Below are positions 26,577 to 35,245 of a DNA stretch of 58,477 nt, in pieces. Under the pieces are notes generated by a model, which searched no databases, was not told the origin of the DNA, and saw only the letters and a program-made list of their open reading frames with translations. Source of the stretch: Sphingobium sp. OAS761 (GTDB lineage: Bacteria; Pseudomonadota; Alphaproteobacteria; Sphingomonadales; Sphingomonadaceae); the NCBI RefSeq assembly GCF_024168485.1, contig NZ_JALJVY010000019.1:1-58477 (forward strand). Reading direction: 5' to 3'. Made by a program: the position numbers and the translations under genes. Positions within the stretch are counted from its first letter, which is position 1; each line of letters begins with the position of its first letter.

Positions 26577-27443
26577 TCAGGACGACTGTAGCAGCACCCC
26601 GCCTTCAGGGTGCGGGTCGGCCGGATCGACGAAGATATCGACCGTCAGCTGCTGCGCCGGATCGTAGCGATAGGCGCTGAAATCGGTGACGCCTTCTTCC
26701 GCCAAGACCTCGTCGTCAATCGTGAACTGGCCGGTGAAATCGCGCGAGGAGCGGTTGAAGATCGCGTAGGCTGCATCCGCCATGATTTCTGGCCGACGCG
26801 AGCTTCGCATCATTGCCTCGCCGCCCAGCGCGAATTCCACCGCAGCGGTCGCCACCGTGGTGCGGGGCCAGAGGCAGTTGCAGGCGATGCCCTCGCTGCG
26901 GAACTCCTCCGCCATCCCCAGCATGACCATCGACATGCCATATTTGCTGAGCGTGTAGGGGATATGCTGCGCGAACCAGTCGGCGCGCATGTCGAGCGGC
27001 GGTGAGAGCGCCAAAATATGCGGGTTGGCGCTCTTGCGCAGATAGGGGATCGCCACGCGGCTGGTCAGGAAAGTGCCGCGCATGTTGATCGACTGGATGA
27101 GGTCGAAGCGCTTCATCTCGATTTCGGTAGACCGCGACAGGTTAATCGCTGAAGCATTGTTGACGACGATGTCGATGCCGCCAAACTTGTCCGCCGTCTG
27201 AGCGATCGCCTCCTCCACCCGCTGCTCGTCGCGCACATCGACCAGCAACGGCAGCGCCTTGCCGCCCGCCCTCTCGATCTCCTCGGCGGCAGTGTAGATT
27301 GTGCCGGGCAGCTTGGGGTGCGCTTCGGCCGTCTTCGCCGCGATGGCGACATTCGCCCCGTCGCGCGCCGCGCGAACCGCGATGGCAAGGCCGATCCCCC
27401 TGCTCCCGCCAGTGATGAAGAGTGTCTTGCCTGCCAGGCTCAT
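26577..27443 (-). CDS. SDR of the HSDL2/AtuB-like group
   Basis: A 288-residue NAD(P)-dependent short-chain dehydrogenase. The cofactor motif is ITGGSRGIGLAIA, followed by AAKTAEAHPKLPGTIYTAAE, a stretch characteristic of HSDL2 and citronellol/citronellal dehydrogenase-like SDRs. NNAS (VVNNASAIN) and YTLSK supply the active site; the C-terminal extension (QLTVDIFVDP) is also typical. ATG 27443 is used; a TTG four codons earlier is weaker. Last gene of the minus-strand unit with SMP-30-like protein and the two acyl-CoA dehydrogenases. It may oxidise a 3-hydroxyacyl-CoA or a terpenoid alcohol. Confidence 0.9.
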   Translation of the reverse strand: MSLAGKTLFITGGSRGIGLAIAVRAARDGANVAIAAKTAEAHPKLPGTIYTAAEEIERAGGKALPLLVDVRDEQRVEEAIAQTADKFGGIDIVVNNASAINLSRSTEIEMKRFDLIQSINMRGTFLTSRVAIPYLRKSANPHILALSPPLDMRADWFAQHIPYTLSKYGMSMVMLGMAEEFRSEGIACNCLWPRTTVATAAVEFALGGEAMMRSSRRPEIMADAAYAIFNRSSRDFTGQFTIDDEVLAEEGVTDFSAYRYDPAQQLTVDIFVDPADPHPEGGVLLQSS

Positions 27444-27529
27444 GTTGGTCCCCAAAAAATTGCTGCCGCCCTAAACGGCAAATCGTCGCTCAAAATATTG
27501 CTCCGCCCGCGTAAGGGCGGCTTCCGTCA

Positions 27530-28648
27530 TTATAGGCCCGTCAGGTCGAGCAAGGAAACGCTGCTTTCACCCGGCCCGCTCGCCACGGCAACGTCCGGTA
27601 CCAGCAGCGCCGGTTCCCCGCCCAGTGCCTTGGGATAGCAGACATTGATGTCCGCCGGCGAGCGCCACGGCTTCTCACCCTCGATCCGAATCAGCTTATG
27701 CACGCCATCCGTCGTGAACATGTGGATCTCGCCAGTACGCGGATTGGTGACGAACAATGTGCCGCGCTTCGTGAAAGTGATGCCGTCGAGCACACCCAGG
27801 CCAGTGACGGCCGGGTCGGGCAGCGCGCCGCGCTCGAACTCCGCATCAGTCAAGCGATAGACGGCACCGCCGGCCTCGTCATGCGAGGAGCAACTGACCA
27901 TCCAGCATTCGCCATCCACCGGCGAAACAGTGAGGCCGTTGACGAAGCCCGGGGTGAAGACGCGGCGCACCTTTGCGACCGCTTCCGGATCGCCGCTGAC
28001 CACCCCATCAATCGCATCGTGCGGAATGCGGTACACCGCCGAGGGAACCGGTGGCGGCAGCACGCTGACGCTGTTGCCATGCGGGATGTCGCCGAAGAAC
28101 AGGTCACCTCGCGCATTGATGGCAAGGCCGTTGGGCTGGTTCACCGCGTTGAACTGCCGCGCAAATTCGGTACCCGCCCAGAGCGGGACTGACCCGGCCT
28201 GGCGGCGGCCATCGACATCATAGACCAGTATTTGCGAACGGAGTTCCGCCGGGTCCTCAATCAGCGTATCGGCATCTTCCGACGCCATCAGCGGGCAACC
28301 GCCGCGCGCCTGAAAAACGAAGCCCGCGGCGAATTTCCCCGTCGCAACCGTCAGCACATCGCAACCGAGCGTGCCGGTAAGGCCCGCGACCATCCTTTCC
28401 TCGACCAGGCTGACCTTGCCTTCCGGGTCGATGCGGCCCAGGCTGACATAGGCCTGCCCGTCCAGATAGACCGGGCCGCCACCGTTGCGATAGGGCGCCA
28501 CGCCCAGCTTCATCGCGCAGTTGCCGAACAGAAAATGTTCGCCATCGGGCAGCATTTCCGCACTTTCGGGATGGGTGCATCCGTCGATCCGACCGATCAG
28601 GCGCAGATCGTGAGTGGTGGGATCGGCGCTCGCTGTCCATCGCGGCAT
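27530..28648 (-). CDS. SMP-30/gluconolactonase-like beta-propeller protein
   Basis: A 372-residue protein with repeated blades and the motifs QPNGLAINARGDLFFGD, FVNGLTVSPVDGECWMV and VLDGITFTKRGTLFVTN. These match the metal-dependent lactonase/SMP-30 fold. It may open a lactone formed by Baeyer-Villiger oxidation or another hydroxy-acid ring. ATG 28648 follows AGAGGGAAAACCC. It lies 23 bases downstream of the smaller acyl-CoA dehydrogenase, so it is co-transcribed. No signal peptide is seen from this start; metal ligands were not checked by alignment. Confidence 0.75.
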   Translation of the reverse strand: MPRWTASADPTTHDLRLIGRIDGCTHPESAEMLPDGEHFLFGNCAMKLGVAPYRNGGGPVYLDGQAYVSLGRIDPEGKVSLVEERMVAGLTGTLGCDVLTVATGKFAAGFVFQARGGCPLMASEDADTLIEDPAELRSQILVYDVDGRRQAGSVPLWAGTEFARQFNAVNQPNGLAINARGDLFFGDIPHGNSVSVLPPPVPSAVYRIPHDAIDGVVSGDPEAVAKVRRVFTPGFVNGLTVSPVDGECWMVSCSSHDEAGGAVYRLTDAEFERGALPDPAVTGLGVLDGITFTKRGTLFVTNPRTGEIHMFTTDGVHKLIRIEGEKPWRSPADINVCYPKALGGEPALLVPDVAVASGPGESSVSLLDLTGL

Positions 28649-28671
28649 GGGTTTTCCCTCTCCCGTTATCA

Positions 28672-29733
28672 TCACCAGCTCGCCAGCGCCGCCGCGCGCT
28701 CCCGATGCACGTTGACGCTGCCCAGCAGGCTGCGGTCCGCCATGGCCCGCTTGAGAAACAGATGCGCGGGATGTTCCCAAGTGTAGCCGATGCCGCCATG
28801 CGCCTCGATCGCGCCCCGCGCAACCTTCACGGAGATATCGGTAAGGTGCGCCTTGGCCAGCGCCGCCATGCGCGCGGCGTCATCCTGCCCCATGTCCCAG
28901 GCATGGGCGGCATACCAGGCGAGCGGACGTGCGGGCTCCAGCTCAACCGACATGTCGGCGAGCTGATGCTTCAGCGCTTGGAAGGAGCCGATGAGCTGAC
29001 CATATTGCTTGCGCTCCTTGGCATAGTCGATCGCGCGCGCCTGGATGGCGCACGCAGCACCGAGCGCGTCGGCCGCGGCTGTGATGCAAAGCGCATCGAA
29101 GAGGCGACCGGCGACTGTGCCATCGGTCGTCAGCATATTGGCTTCAGCTGCCTCGAACGTCACGGTGAAAAGCGGGCGCGTGCGATCCAGCGTGTCGACC
29201 GGGGTCACCGTCGCGCTGCCTGCCTCGACAATCGCGAGCGATCCGTCCTTGCCGCCGACGATGAACAGGTCCGCGCTGTCCGCGCGCTCGACGCAGAGCT
29301 TCGTCCCCGACAGCGACGCCCCCGTCAGCGTCCAGTCGGCAGGCGCCCAACCGCCATCTTCCGCCAGCGCGAACGCCGCCTGCGCGCCCTCACCCAGCAA
29401 TTTCGGCAGCCACTTGCCCTTCTGCGCGTCATTGCCCGCTGTCGCGATCAGCCAGGCAGCGAGAATCGAAGGCACTACCGGCGCCGGCACCGCATAATGA
29501 CCTGTCACCTCGGCGATCACCGTGGCAGTCAAGAGGTCGAGGCCAAGGCCGCCATCCTCTTCAGGCACCATCGCCCCGGCGAGGCCCAGCTCCCCCACGG
29601 AGGACCAGAGGCCCGCGTCCAGGGTCGTATGCGCGATCGCCTCCACACCCTGCGCACCTCCGAAGCGCTCACCGAAAAATTCGGTCAGCATGTCGCGCAG
29701 CGACTTCTGCTCGTCAGTCAGGTCGAAACGCAT
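28672..29733 (-). CDS. acyl-CoA dehydrogenase, small partner
   Basis: A 353-residue FAD-dependent acyl-CoA dehydrogenase, shorter than the usual 380-400. It has the N-terminal helical domain (DLTDEQKSLRDML), a weakly conserved middle domain and the C-terminal IEAHGGIGYTWEHPAHLFLKRA, which is typical of the partner subunit of steroid-type heteromeric dehydrogenases (FadE28/FadE29-like pairs). It starts three bases after the stop of the larger dehydrogenase, indicating a heterotetramer. Such pairs form the 2-enoyl-CoA on substrates with bulky rings. Confidence 0.9.
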   Translation of the reverse strand: MRFDLTDEQKSLRDMLTEFFGERFGGAQGVEAIAHTTLDAGLWSSVGELGLAGAMVPEEDGGLGLDLLTATVIAEVTGHYAVPAPVVPSILAAWLIATAGNDAQKGKWLPKLLGEGAQAAFALAEDGGWAPADWTLTGASLSGTKLCVERADSADLFIVGGKDGSLAIVEAGSATVTPVDTLDRTRPLFTVTFEAAEANMLTTDGTVAGRLFDALCITAAADALGAACAIQARAIDYAKERKQYGQLIGSFQALKHQLADMSVELEPARPLAWYAAHAWDMGQDDAARMAALAKAHLTDISVKVARGAIEAHGGIGYTWEHPAHLFLKRAMADRSLLGSVNVHRERAAALASW

Positions 29734-29736
29734 GGC

Positions 29737-30915
29737 TCAGTTCTCCGAACCCGAGCGCGGCAGCCCAAGGCCGCGTTCGGAAATAATGTTACGCTGAATG
29801 TTGGACGTGCCCCCGGAAATGGCCTGACCGAGCGACCCCAGCATCTGGTTCACCCAGCGCTCGTCGCCGCCGCGATCACGGCCCTGCTTGGGCGCGAGCA
29901 GCGCATCGTCCCCGATGATCTCGGCCGACAGCTGGGCGACGCGGTGGAAGAAATTGGTGGTGGTGAGCTTATTGACGAGGCCGAGCACACCAGGACTTTC
30001 ATTGTTGGCGGCCAGCGTCTGCTGATAATAGCCGGCCCACAGCTGGCTTTGCAGATAACCCTCGATCTCGATCAATGCGCTGCGGATGCGCGGGTCCTCG
30101 ATCGCCGGGCGGCCATTGATCTGGCGGCGCTGCGCCAGCTTCACCAGGCTGCGGAACATCGGCATAGTGCGGGTCGAAGAACCGATATGGTTGCGCTCAT
30201 GCTTCAGAGTCGAGCGCGACACGTTCCAGCCGTCACCGCGGGGCCCGACCAACATCGATGCGGGCGTGCGGACATCGTCCAGGAACACTTCGCAAAATTC
30301 GGTGTCGCCGTTGATCTGCGTGATGGGGCGGACGGTGACGCCCGGTGCCTTCATGTCGAGCAGGATGTAGGAAATGCCCTTGTGCTTGGGCGCGTCCGGT
30401 TCCGTGCGGAGCAGGGCAAACATGTGCGTGGCGTACTGAGCCAAAGTGGTCCAGATCTTGTGCCCGTTGATGACCCACTCGTCGCCGACCAGTTCCGCGC
30501 GCGAGGTGACCGAGGCAAGATCGCTGCCCGACCCCGGCTCCGAATAGCCCTGCGCCCAACGATATTCGCCGGTCAGCGTCTTCTTGATGAACATGTCCTT
30601 CTGTTCATCGGTACCCCATTCGATGAGGGTCGGGACAACAAGCGCCACGCCGTTGCCGGGCACTTCCATCGGCGCCCGCACAGCGGCAAATTCTTCACGG
30701 ATGATCTGCGCGCGGATGACGTCGGGCGCTTGCTCAGATCCGCCATATCGGCGCGGCACGCCACGATAGAGATAACCCTCATCGGTCGCGAGCTGGCGGA
30801 AGCGGGTGATGAAGGCGGAGTCCCTCTTGTTCTCCGCAGATGCCCATTGCTCCGCGAGAAACGATCGCACGCGCTGCTGAAACGCGGATTGCTCGTTGGT
30901 ATATCGTAGGTCCAT
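29737..30915 (-). CDS. acyl-CoA dehydrogenase, large partner
   Basis: A 392-residue acyl-CoA dehydrogenase. The flavin/substrate motif is WAQGYSEPGSGSDLASV, the middle domain has INGHKIWTTLAQYATHMF, and the C-terminal FAD-binding motif is ISGGTSNIQRNIISERGLGLPR. First gene of the unit 30915 to 26577, it lies just 3 bases ahead of its smaller partner. An AGATATCTCAATAG element lies 57 bases upstream of the ATG. Together the two subunits should introduce the double bond into an acyl-CoA made by the upstream ligase. Confidence 0.93.
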   Translation of the reverse strand: MDLRYTNEQSAFQQRVRSFLAEQWASAENKRDSAFITRFRQLATDEGYLYRGVPRRYGGSEQAPDVIRAQIIREEFAAVRAPMEVPGNGVALVVPTLIEWGTDEQKDMFIKKTLTGEYRWAQGYSEPGSGSDLASVTSRAELVGDEWVINGHKIWTTLAQYATHMFALLRTEPDAPKHKGISYILLDMKAPGVTVRPITQINGDTEFCEVFLDDVRTPASMLVGPRGDGWNVSRSTLKHERNHIGSSTRTMPMFRSLVKLAQRRQINGRPAIEDPRIRSALIEIEGYLQSQLWAGYYQQTLAANNESPGVLGLVNKLTTTNFFHRVAQLSAEIIGDDALLAPKQGRDRGGDERWVNQMLGSLGQAISGGTSNIQRNIISERGLGLPRSGSEN

Positions 30916-30971
30916 CGGTCGTTCGCCATTCCCAGCAATGTGGATCGTGCAATTCCTTAAGTGCGCTAAAC

Positions 30972-30985
30972 AGATATCTCAATAG
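30972..30985 (+). promoter_or_regulatory. AGATATCTCAATAG element
   Basis: It lies 57 bases upstream of the acyl-CoA dehydrogenase ATG. The first nine bases, AGATATCTC, recur at 32690-32698, 58 bases upstream of the ligase gene, and its TCAATAG end is shared with the TATATCAATAG at the amidohydrolase. Candidate operator. Confidence 0.4.
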
Positions 30986-31123
30986 AAAAATCGGTCAGAC
31001 GCTTGCTGCTTCAGGCGCGCTGCGAGCATGGCATAGAGGAAAAAAGACTGCTCCCCCTCCCTGTAGCCACCGAAATCCTGGCCCCGCTTGGGTGGCCCAT
31101 GGTCTATTTATTCAGCGCCACCA

Positions 31124-32632
31124 TCAAGCCGCAGATCCGGTCGTCATCAGTTCACGCAATGCACGCTGGTCCACCTTCATCGACGGCGTGCGCGGCAGCG
31201 CATCGAAGCGGCGGATCGAAACCGGCACCTGATAGGCGGTCAGCTTTTCCTTGAGGAAAGCCTTGAGTTGCGCCTCCGACGGCACCTCTTGCCCCGATGC
31301 CGCGAGGAAGGCGGCAACCGGCACCTGGCCCAACCGGTCGTCGGGCATTGCGATAACCGACGCCTCGCTGACCGCCGGATGGCTTTCGAGAGCGCGCACG
31401 ACATCGTCGGGCTGGATCTTGAAGCCGCCGCGGATGATGACGTTGTCGGCCCGACCCGTGATCCAGAGAAACCCGTCCTCCGACATTTTCGCCAGGTCCG
31501 TGGTCCGCAGCCATTGCGTACCGTCTCCAATCTGGCGCGACTTGAGTTCCAGAATGCCGATCTCGTTTGCCGGCACTTCCGCTCCCGTCTCCGCATCGAC
31601 GACGCGACCCTGCACATTGGGGTTGAGCCGACCGACTGCGCCGCGCCGATCGACCCGGTGCGCCTCGAAATCGGCGATGGTCCAGCCCGCCACGCCACCA
31701 AATTCGGTCGCACCGTAATTCTGGAGCACGGGAATACCGTAGCGCTCGTAGAAAGCGTCGGCGAGATCGGGATCGAGCGGGGCTGTGCCCGTGCGGAAGG
31801 CCTTGAGCGATGCAAGATGCTCCCTGGGCACATCGGCGTCATAGACCATCTTGAGCGCGGCCGGCGGAGCGCTAGCCGCCTTGATGCCATGCCGCTTCAC
31901 CGCGTCGCGGAAGCCCTCCACAGTGAACTTGGGCAACAGCGCGCCGCTGCGCCCCGCCATGACCGCATTCATCAGCGCCAGCAGCCCGCCAATGTGCGAG
32001 AAAGGTGCCATCAGCAGTTGCACCCCCTTGCGCAGCACCGGCGCGTCGTCGGCCGAACGCCCCTTCTCGAAACGCGCGGCAGCGAACACCGATTCCTCGA
32101 AACCGATGCGCTTCATCGCAATGCGCTTGGGCGCGCCGGTGGTGCCGCTGGTCAGCATCTCCACCGCGACGCCGGGCGCCGTATCGGTCGACGCCGACGC
32201 ACTGGCGCGTTCCTGCCGCACCTTTACGGGTGTTTCGGCGTCACCGGTCAGTTCCAGTACGAGACAACCGCCCTCGGCCAGCGCCGCCGCCACTTCGGGC
32301 GCGTCCAGATCGGCGGAGATGCCGACCACGACAGGCACCTGGGTCGAACGAATGTCATCGGCCAGCTTGCTCGCCTGGAACATGGGATTGAGCGTCACGA
32401 CGCAACGGTCGCCGATCACAGCCAGCACCGCCGGCACCACGGCGGCATGATTGCGCAACATCAGGCCGATGCGGCTGTCGTTGCCCAGACCATTCGCGTC
32501 GAGTATCGTATCAACGGCGCGATAGGCCCGCTCGATTTCTCCCCATGTCGACCATTTTCCGTCGAATTCGATCGCCGGCGCTGCCGCATCAAGCGTGAGG
32601 ATCGCTTTGATCCGCTCCTTCAACTGGCTCAC
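31124..32632 (-). CDS. acyl-CoA synthetase (AMP-forming)
   Basis: A 502-residue ANL-family ligase. The phosphate loop is MLTSGTTGAPKRIAM, the A5 motif is LQNYGATEFGGVAG, the hinge is GFLWITGRADNVIIRGGFK, and the catalytic lysine is in PRTPSMKVDQRAL. The N-terminal part is short compared with fatty acyl ligases, which fits a cyclic or branched acid. It lies about 200 bases upstream of the acyl-CoA dehydrogenase unit in the same direction and would feed it. It is divergent from the MaoC-like/crotonase pair, and an AGAGATATCTCTATTG site lies between. Confidence 0.92.
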   Translation of the reverse strand: MSQLKERIKAILTLDAAAPAIEFDGKWSTWGEIERAYRAVDTILDANGLGNDSRIGLMLRNHAAVVPAVLAVIGDRCVVTLNPMFQASKLADDIRSTQVPVVVGISADLDAPEVAAALAEGGCLVLELTGDAETPVKVRQERASASASTDTAPGVAVEMLTSGTTGAPKRIAMKRIGFEESVFAAARFEKGRSADDAPVLRKGVQLLMAPFSHIGGLLALMNAVMAGRSGALLPKFTVEGFRDAVKRHGIKAASAPPAALKMVYDADVPREHLASLKAFRTGTAPLDPDLADAFYERYGIPVLQNYGATEFGGVAGWTIADFEAHRVDRRGAVGRLNPNVQGRVVDAETGAEVPANEIGILELKSRQIGDGTQWLRTTDLAKMSEDGFLWITGRADNVIIRGGFKIQPDDVVRALESHPAVSEASVIAMPDDRLGQVPVAAFLAASGQEVPSEAQLKAFLKEKLTAYQVPVSIRRFDALPRTPSMKVDQRALRELMTTGSAA

Positions 32633-32687
32633 ATCTGCTCTCCAAAAGCCCCTGCGGACGGCCTAGTATCGGCGGGCAAACCTGTCC

Positions 32688-32703
32688 AGAGATATCTCTA
32701 TTG
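32688..32703. promoter_or_regulatory. AGAGATATCTCT palindrome element
   Basis: A 12-base perfect palindrome (32688-32699) followed by ATTGG, in the divergent region between ligase (start 32632) and MaoC-like gene (start 32842). AGATATCTC is shared with 30972. Confidence 0.4.
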
Positions 32704-32841
32704 GGATCGTCATCACGCCGCCGTTGGAACTTTGATCTTCAGGAGCTGCAAGTTGCGAGATGTAGCAGCTGTCACAAACCCTCTTGTCATGACGATCCAA
32801 AGCGCCAATAGGGGTAGTTCTATCATTTATTGGAGAGAGCC

Positions 32842-34107
32842 ATGACCGCTCAGGCGGACGGACTCGTGATCGGCAAGATTACAGACGAAGATATCGAAAA
32901 GATGCGCGCCCGGATCGGCTCGACCAATCCCACCCTGCGGAAGGGATGGCTGACGTCGCCGCACAATGCGATTGCCTCGGCGGATTCGATTCGCCGCTGG
33001 GCGATCGCCATGGGCGACGACAACCCCCTCTATCTCGACCCGCGCCATGCCGACGCCAGCCGCTGGCGGGGGTCGGTCGCGCCTCCGGGCTTCGAGTGGT
33101 CGATGGGCTGGGACCGATCGCCCTTTCCCGACACGGCATTGCAGGAAAAGAGCAAGGGCGCACTGCGCGGCGTGCAGCTATTCCACTCGGGTGCGGAATA
33201 TCGCTTTTACCGCCCGATCCGGGAAGGGGACGAGGTCTTCAAATCCGAATGGCTGGCCAGCGTCACGCCCAAGGAATCAAGCTTCGGCAAGCGCAGCGTG
33301 CTGGTCGACAATGCCAACAGCTTCTGGAACCAGCATGACGAAGTTCTGGTGACCAGCAACCGCTGGTTCGTCCATGTCGAACGTGGCAGCTCCGGCAAGC
33401 CGAAGGAGAAGAAGGAGCAGGACGCCGCACCCAACTGGAGCGACGAGGACCTCGCGAAGATCGAGGCGGCCTACGATAACGAATATCGGCGCGGCACCGA
33501 CACTCTTTATCTCGAGGATGTGAAAGTGGGCGACGAACTGCCCCCGATGGTCAAGGGGCCGCTGACGATCACCGACATCATCAACATGCATATGGGCGGT
33601 GGCTGGTTCACCTATGGCAATCCGCCGCTCAAGCTCGCCTATGAGAATCGCAAGCGGCTGCGCGGCTTCTATTCGCGCGACGACTATCGCAATTGGGATA
33701 CGGTGCAGCGCGTCCACTGGGACAATGATCTGGCCCAGAAGGTCGGGGTGCAGCGCACCTACGACATCGGCCCGATGCGCTATGTCTTCGTCTGCCATTA
33801 TCTGACGAACTGGATCGGCGACGATGCCTTCGTGCATCGCCTCCGCTACGAGCTGCGCAACTTCAAATATATCGGCGACGTCACATGGATGAGCGGCCGT
33901 ATCACCGAAGTGCGCGACGACCCGGAACTGGGCCCGTTGATTGAGGTGGAGATCGCCGGCACCAACCAGCGGGGCCAGCAGAATATCTCCGCCACCGCGA
34001 CCATCCTGGTTGCGAGCCGGACCAAGGGCCTTGCGAAATTGCCCAAGAGCCCCAGCCTGCCCGAATATCGTTCCGAAGGGAATCCCGATGAGCCTCGCCG
34101 CCGCTGA
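32842..34107 (+). CDS. MaoC-like dehydratase domain protein
   Basis: A 421-residue protein with two hot-dog-like halves. The N-terminal half resembles the FAS1/MaoC dehydratase region (IRRWAIAMGDDNPLYLDPRHA, SVAPPGFEWSM); the C-terminal half (about 230-405) has YVFVCHYLTNWIGDDAFVHR and VEIAGTNQRGQ. Such proteins hydrate 2-enoyl-CoA thioesters during breakdown of bulky acids, in place of crotonases. ATG follows GGAGAGAGCC. The following crotonase starts inside its last 20 bases, so the two are translationally coupled. In the pathway it should act on the product of the paired acyl-CoA dehydrogenases. Confidence 0.85.
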   Translation: MTAQADGLVIGKITDEDIEKMRARIGSTNPTLRKGWLTSPHNAIASADSIRRWAIAMGDDNPLYLDPRHADASRWRGSVAPPGFEWSMGWDRSPFPDTALQEKSKGALRGVQLFHSGAEYRFYRPIREGDEVFKSEWLASVTPKESSFGKRSVLVDNANSFWNQHDEVLVTSNRWFVHVERGSSGKPKEKKEQDAAPNWSDEDLAKIEAAYDNEYRRGTDTLYLEDVKVGDELPPMVKGPLTITDIINMHMGGGWFTYGNPPLKLAYENRKRLRGFYSRDDYRNWDTVQRVHWDNDLAQKVGVQRTYDIGPMRYVFVCHYLTNWIGDDAFVHRLRYELRNFKYIGDVTWMSGRITEVRDDPELGPLIEVEIAGTNQRGQQNISATATILVASRTKGLAKLPKSPSLPEYRSEGNPDEPRRR

Positions 34108-34876
34108 ACCGCACATTCTGGTTGAAGTCCTGGATAACGGGATCGGCCGTATCAGCTTGAATCGCCCGGAATCGGCCAACGCCGTCTATCCCGAGCTGAT
34201 GAAGGCACTGTGCGAGGCGCTCGACCAGTGCATCGGCGACGATGCCGTCAAGGCGATTGTCATCACCGGCAAGGGCCGTAATTTCGCGGCCGGCGCCGAC
34301 TTCTCATTCCTGCGTGATCTGCTGGATTCGCGGACGGAGGGCGTCAACCAGAGCCTCTACACCTGGTTCAAGGGTTCGGTAGAGCGTCTCTGGAAATGCC
34401 CAAAGCCGACCGTTGCCGCGGTCAACGGCGCGGCCATCACGGTGGGCTGCGAAGTCGCCCTCGCCTGCGACGCGCGGGTTGCTTCGACCCGCTCGCGTTT
34501 TGGCGAGAACTGGCTCCAGCTCGGCCTGATTCCTCCGCTGGGCGGCGCGGTGCTGCTACCGCGCCTCATCGGCCTTACCCATGCCAAGCGCATGATTCTG
34601 GAAGCGCAGATGATCGGAGGCGAGGAAGCGCTGCGCATCGGCCTGGTCGATGAACTGGTGGAAGATGACGCAATTCTGGTCCGCGCCGAGGAACGCGCGC
34701 TCGCCATGGCCGCCCTGCCGCCGCGCGCCTTCGCCGCGGCCAAGGCAGCGCTCCATCGCGGCTTTGAATCCACGATGGAGACCGAATGGGTCGCCAATGT
34801 CCTGAATCAGGCGGTGCTGATCGGCTCCGACGATTTCAAGGCGCAGGTGGCAGCGCGCGATCCCAGGAAGCGCTGA
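34088..34876 (+). CDS. enoyl-CoA hydratase/isomerase family protein
   Basis: A 262-residue crotonase. Oxyanion-hole motifs NFAAGADFSF and NGAAITVGCEVALACD are clear. Around the first catalytic position it has FGENWLQLGLIPPLGG, unlike the plain hydratase pattern, so hydratase, isomerase or ring-hydrolase activity are all possible. ATG 34088 overlaps the MaoC-like gene by 20 bases and has GAAGGG upstream. No gene follows on this strand for almost 3 kb. Confidence 0.9.
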   Translation: MSLAAAEPHILVEVLDNGIGRISLNRPESANAVYPELMKALCEALDQCIGDDAVKAIVITGKGRNFAAGADFSFLRDLLDSRTEGVNQSLYTWFKGSVERLWKCPKPTVAAVNGAAITVGCEVALACDARVASTRSRFGENWLQLGLIPPLGGAVLLPRLIGLTHAKRMILEAQMIGGEEALRIGLVDELVEDDAILVRAEERALAMAALPPRAFAAAKAALHRGFESTMETEWVANVLNQAVLIGSDDFKAQVAARDPRKR

Positions 34877-35245
34877 TCACGAAGCCAGCTATGTTCAGCG
34901 GATCACCTTCTGATCTGCGGCTCAAAGGGCCAGGCGATCCCGTCCGCCGTGAGCGCTGGTCGAAGAAGAGGAAACCGCGCATCTTGCGCCCCGTGGCCGT
35001 CCTTCCCGCCCGATGGGCCGACCGGCGTGCCCTCGATATCCGGTATCCCGATCTTGCGCGGCAGGAGGTGGGCGATCGGGGCAGGCAAAGTCGCGCGCGG
35101 CGGCCCCGATCATCCCATGCCGTACTCACGGGCGGCTTTCAGCTTTCGATTGAGGCGATCAGCCCTTCGAGCGCGACGGCGAACTCCTCCTTGAACTGCT
35201 GCACCACTGATGCATGACCGATGCGCGATTTTCTGTCCGCAGCGC
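34877..35245. other. gap with weak minus-strand remnants
   Basis: No intact gene. On the minus strand, beyond the quinohaemoprotein stop, short protein-like stretches appear in changing frames (QFKEEFAVALEGLIASIES near 35140-35200; PAPIAHLLPRKIGIPDIEG near 35030-35090), which may be a decayed gene. I do not recognise the family. Confidence 0.3.

Noticed and set aside
28705..30909. 734-residue plus-strand frame
   Set aside because: Antisense to both acyl-CoA dehydrogenases, whose motifs are unmistakable; a shadow frame.
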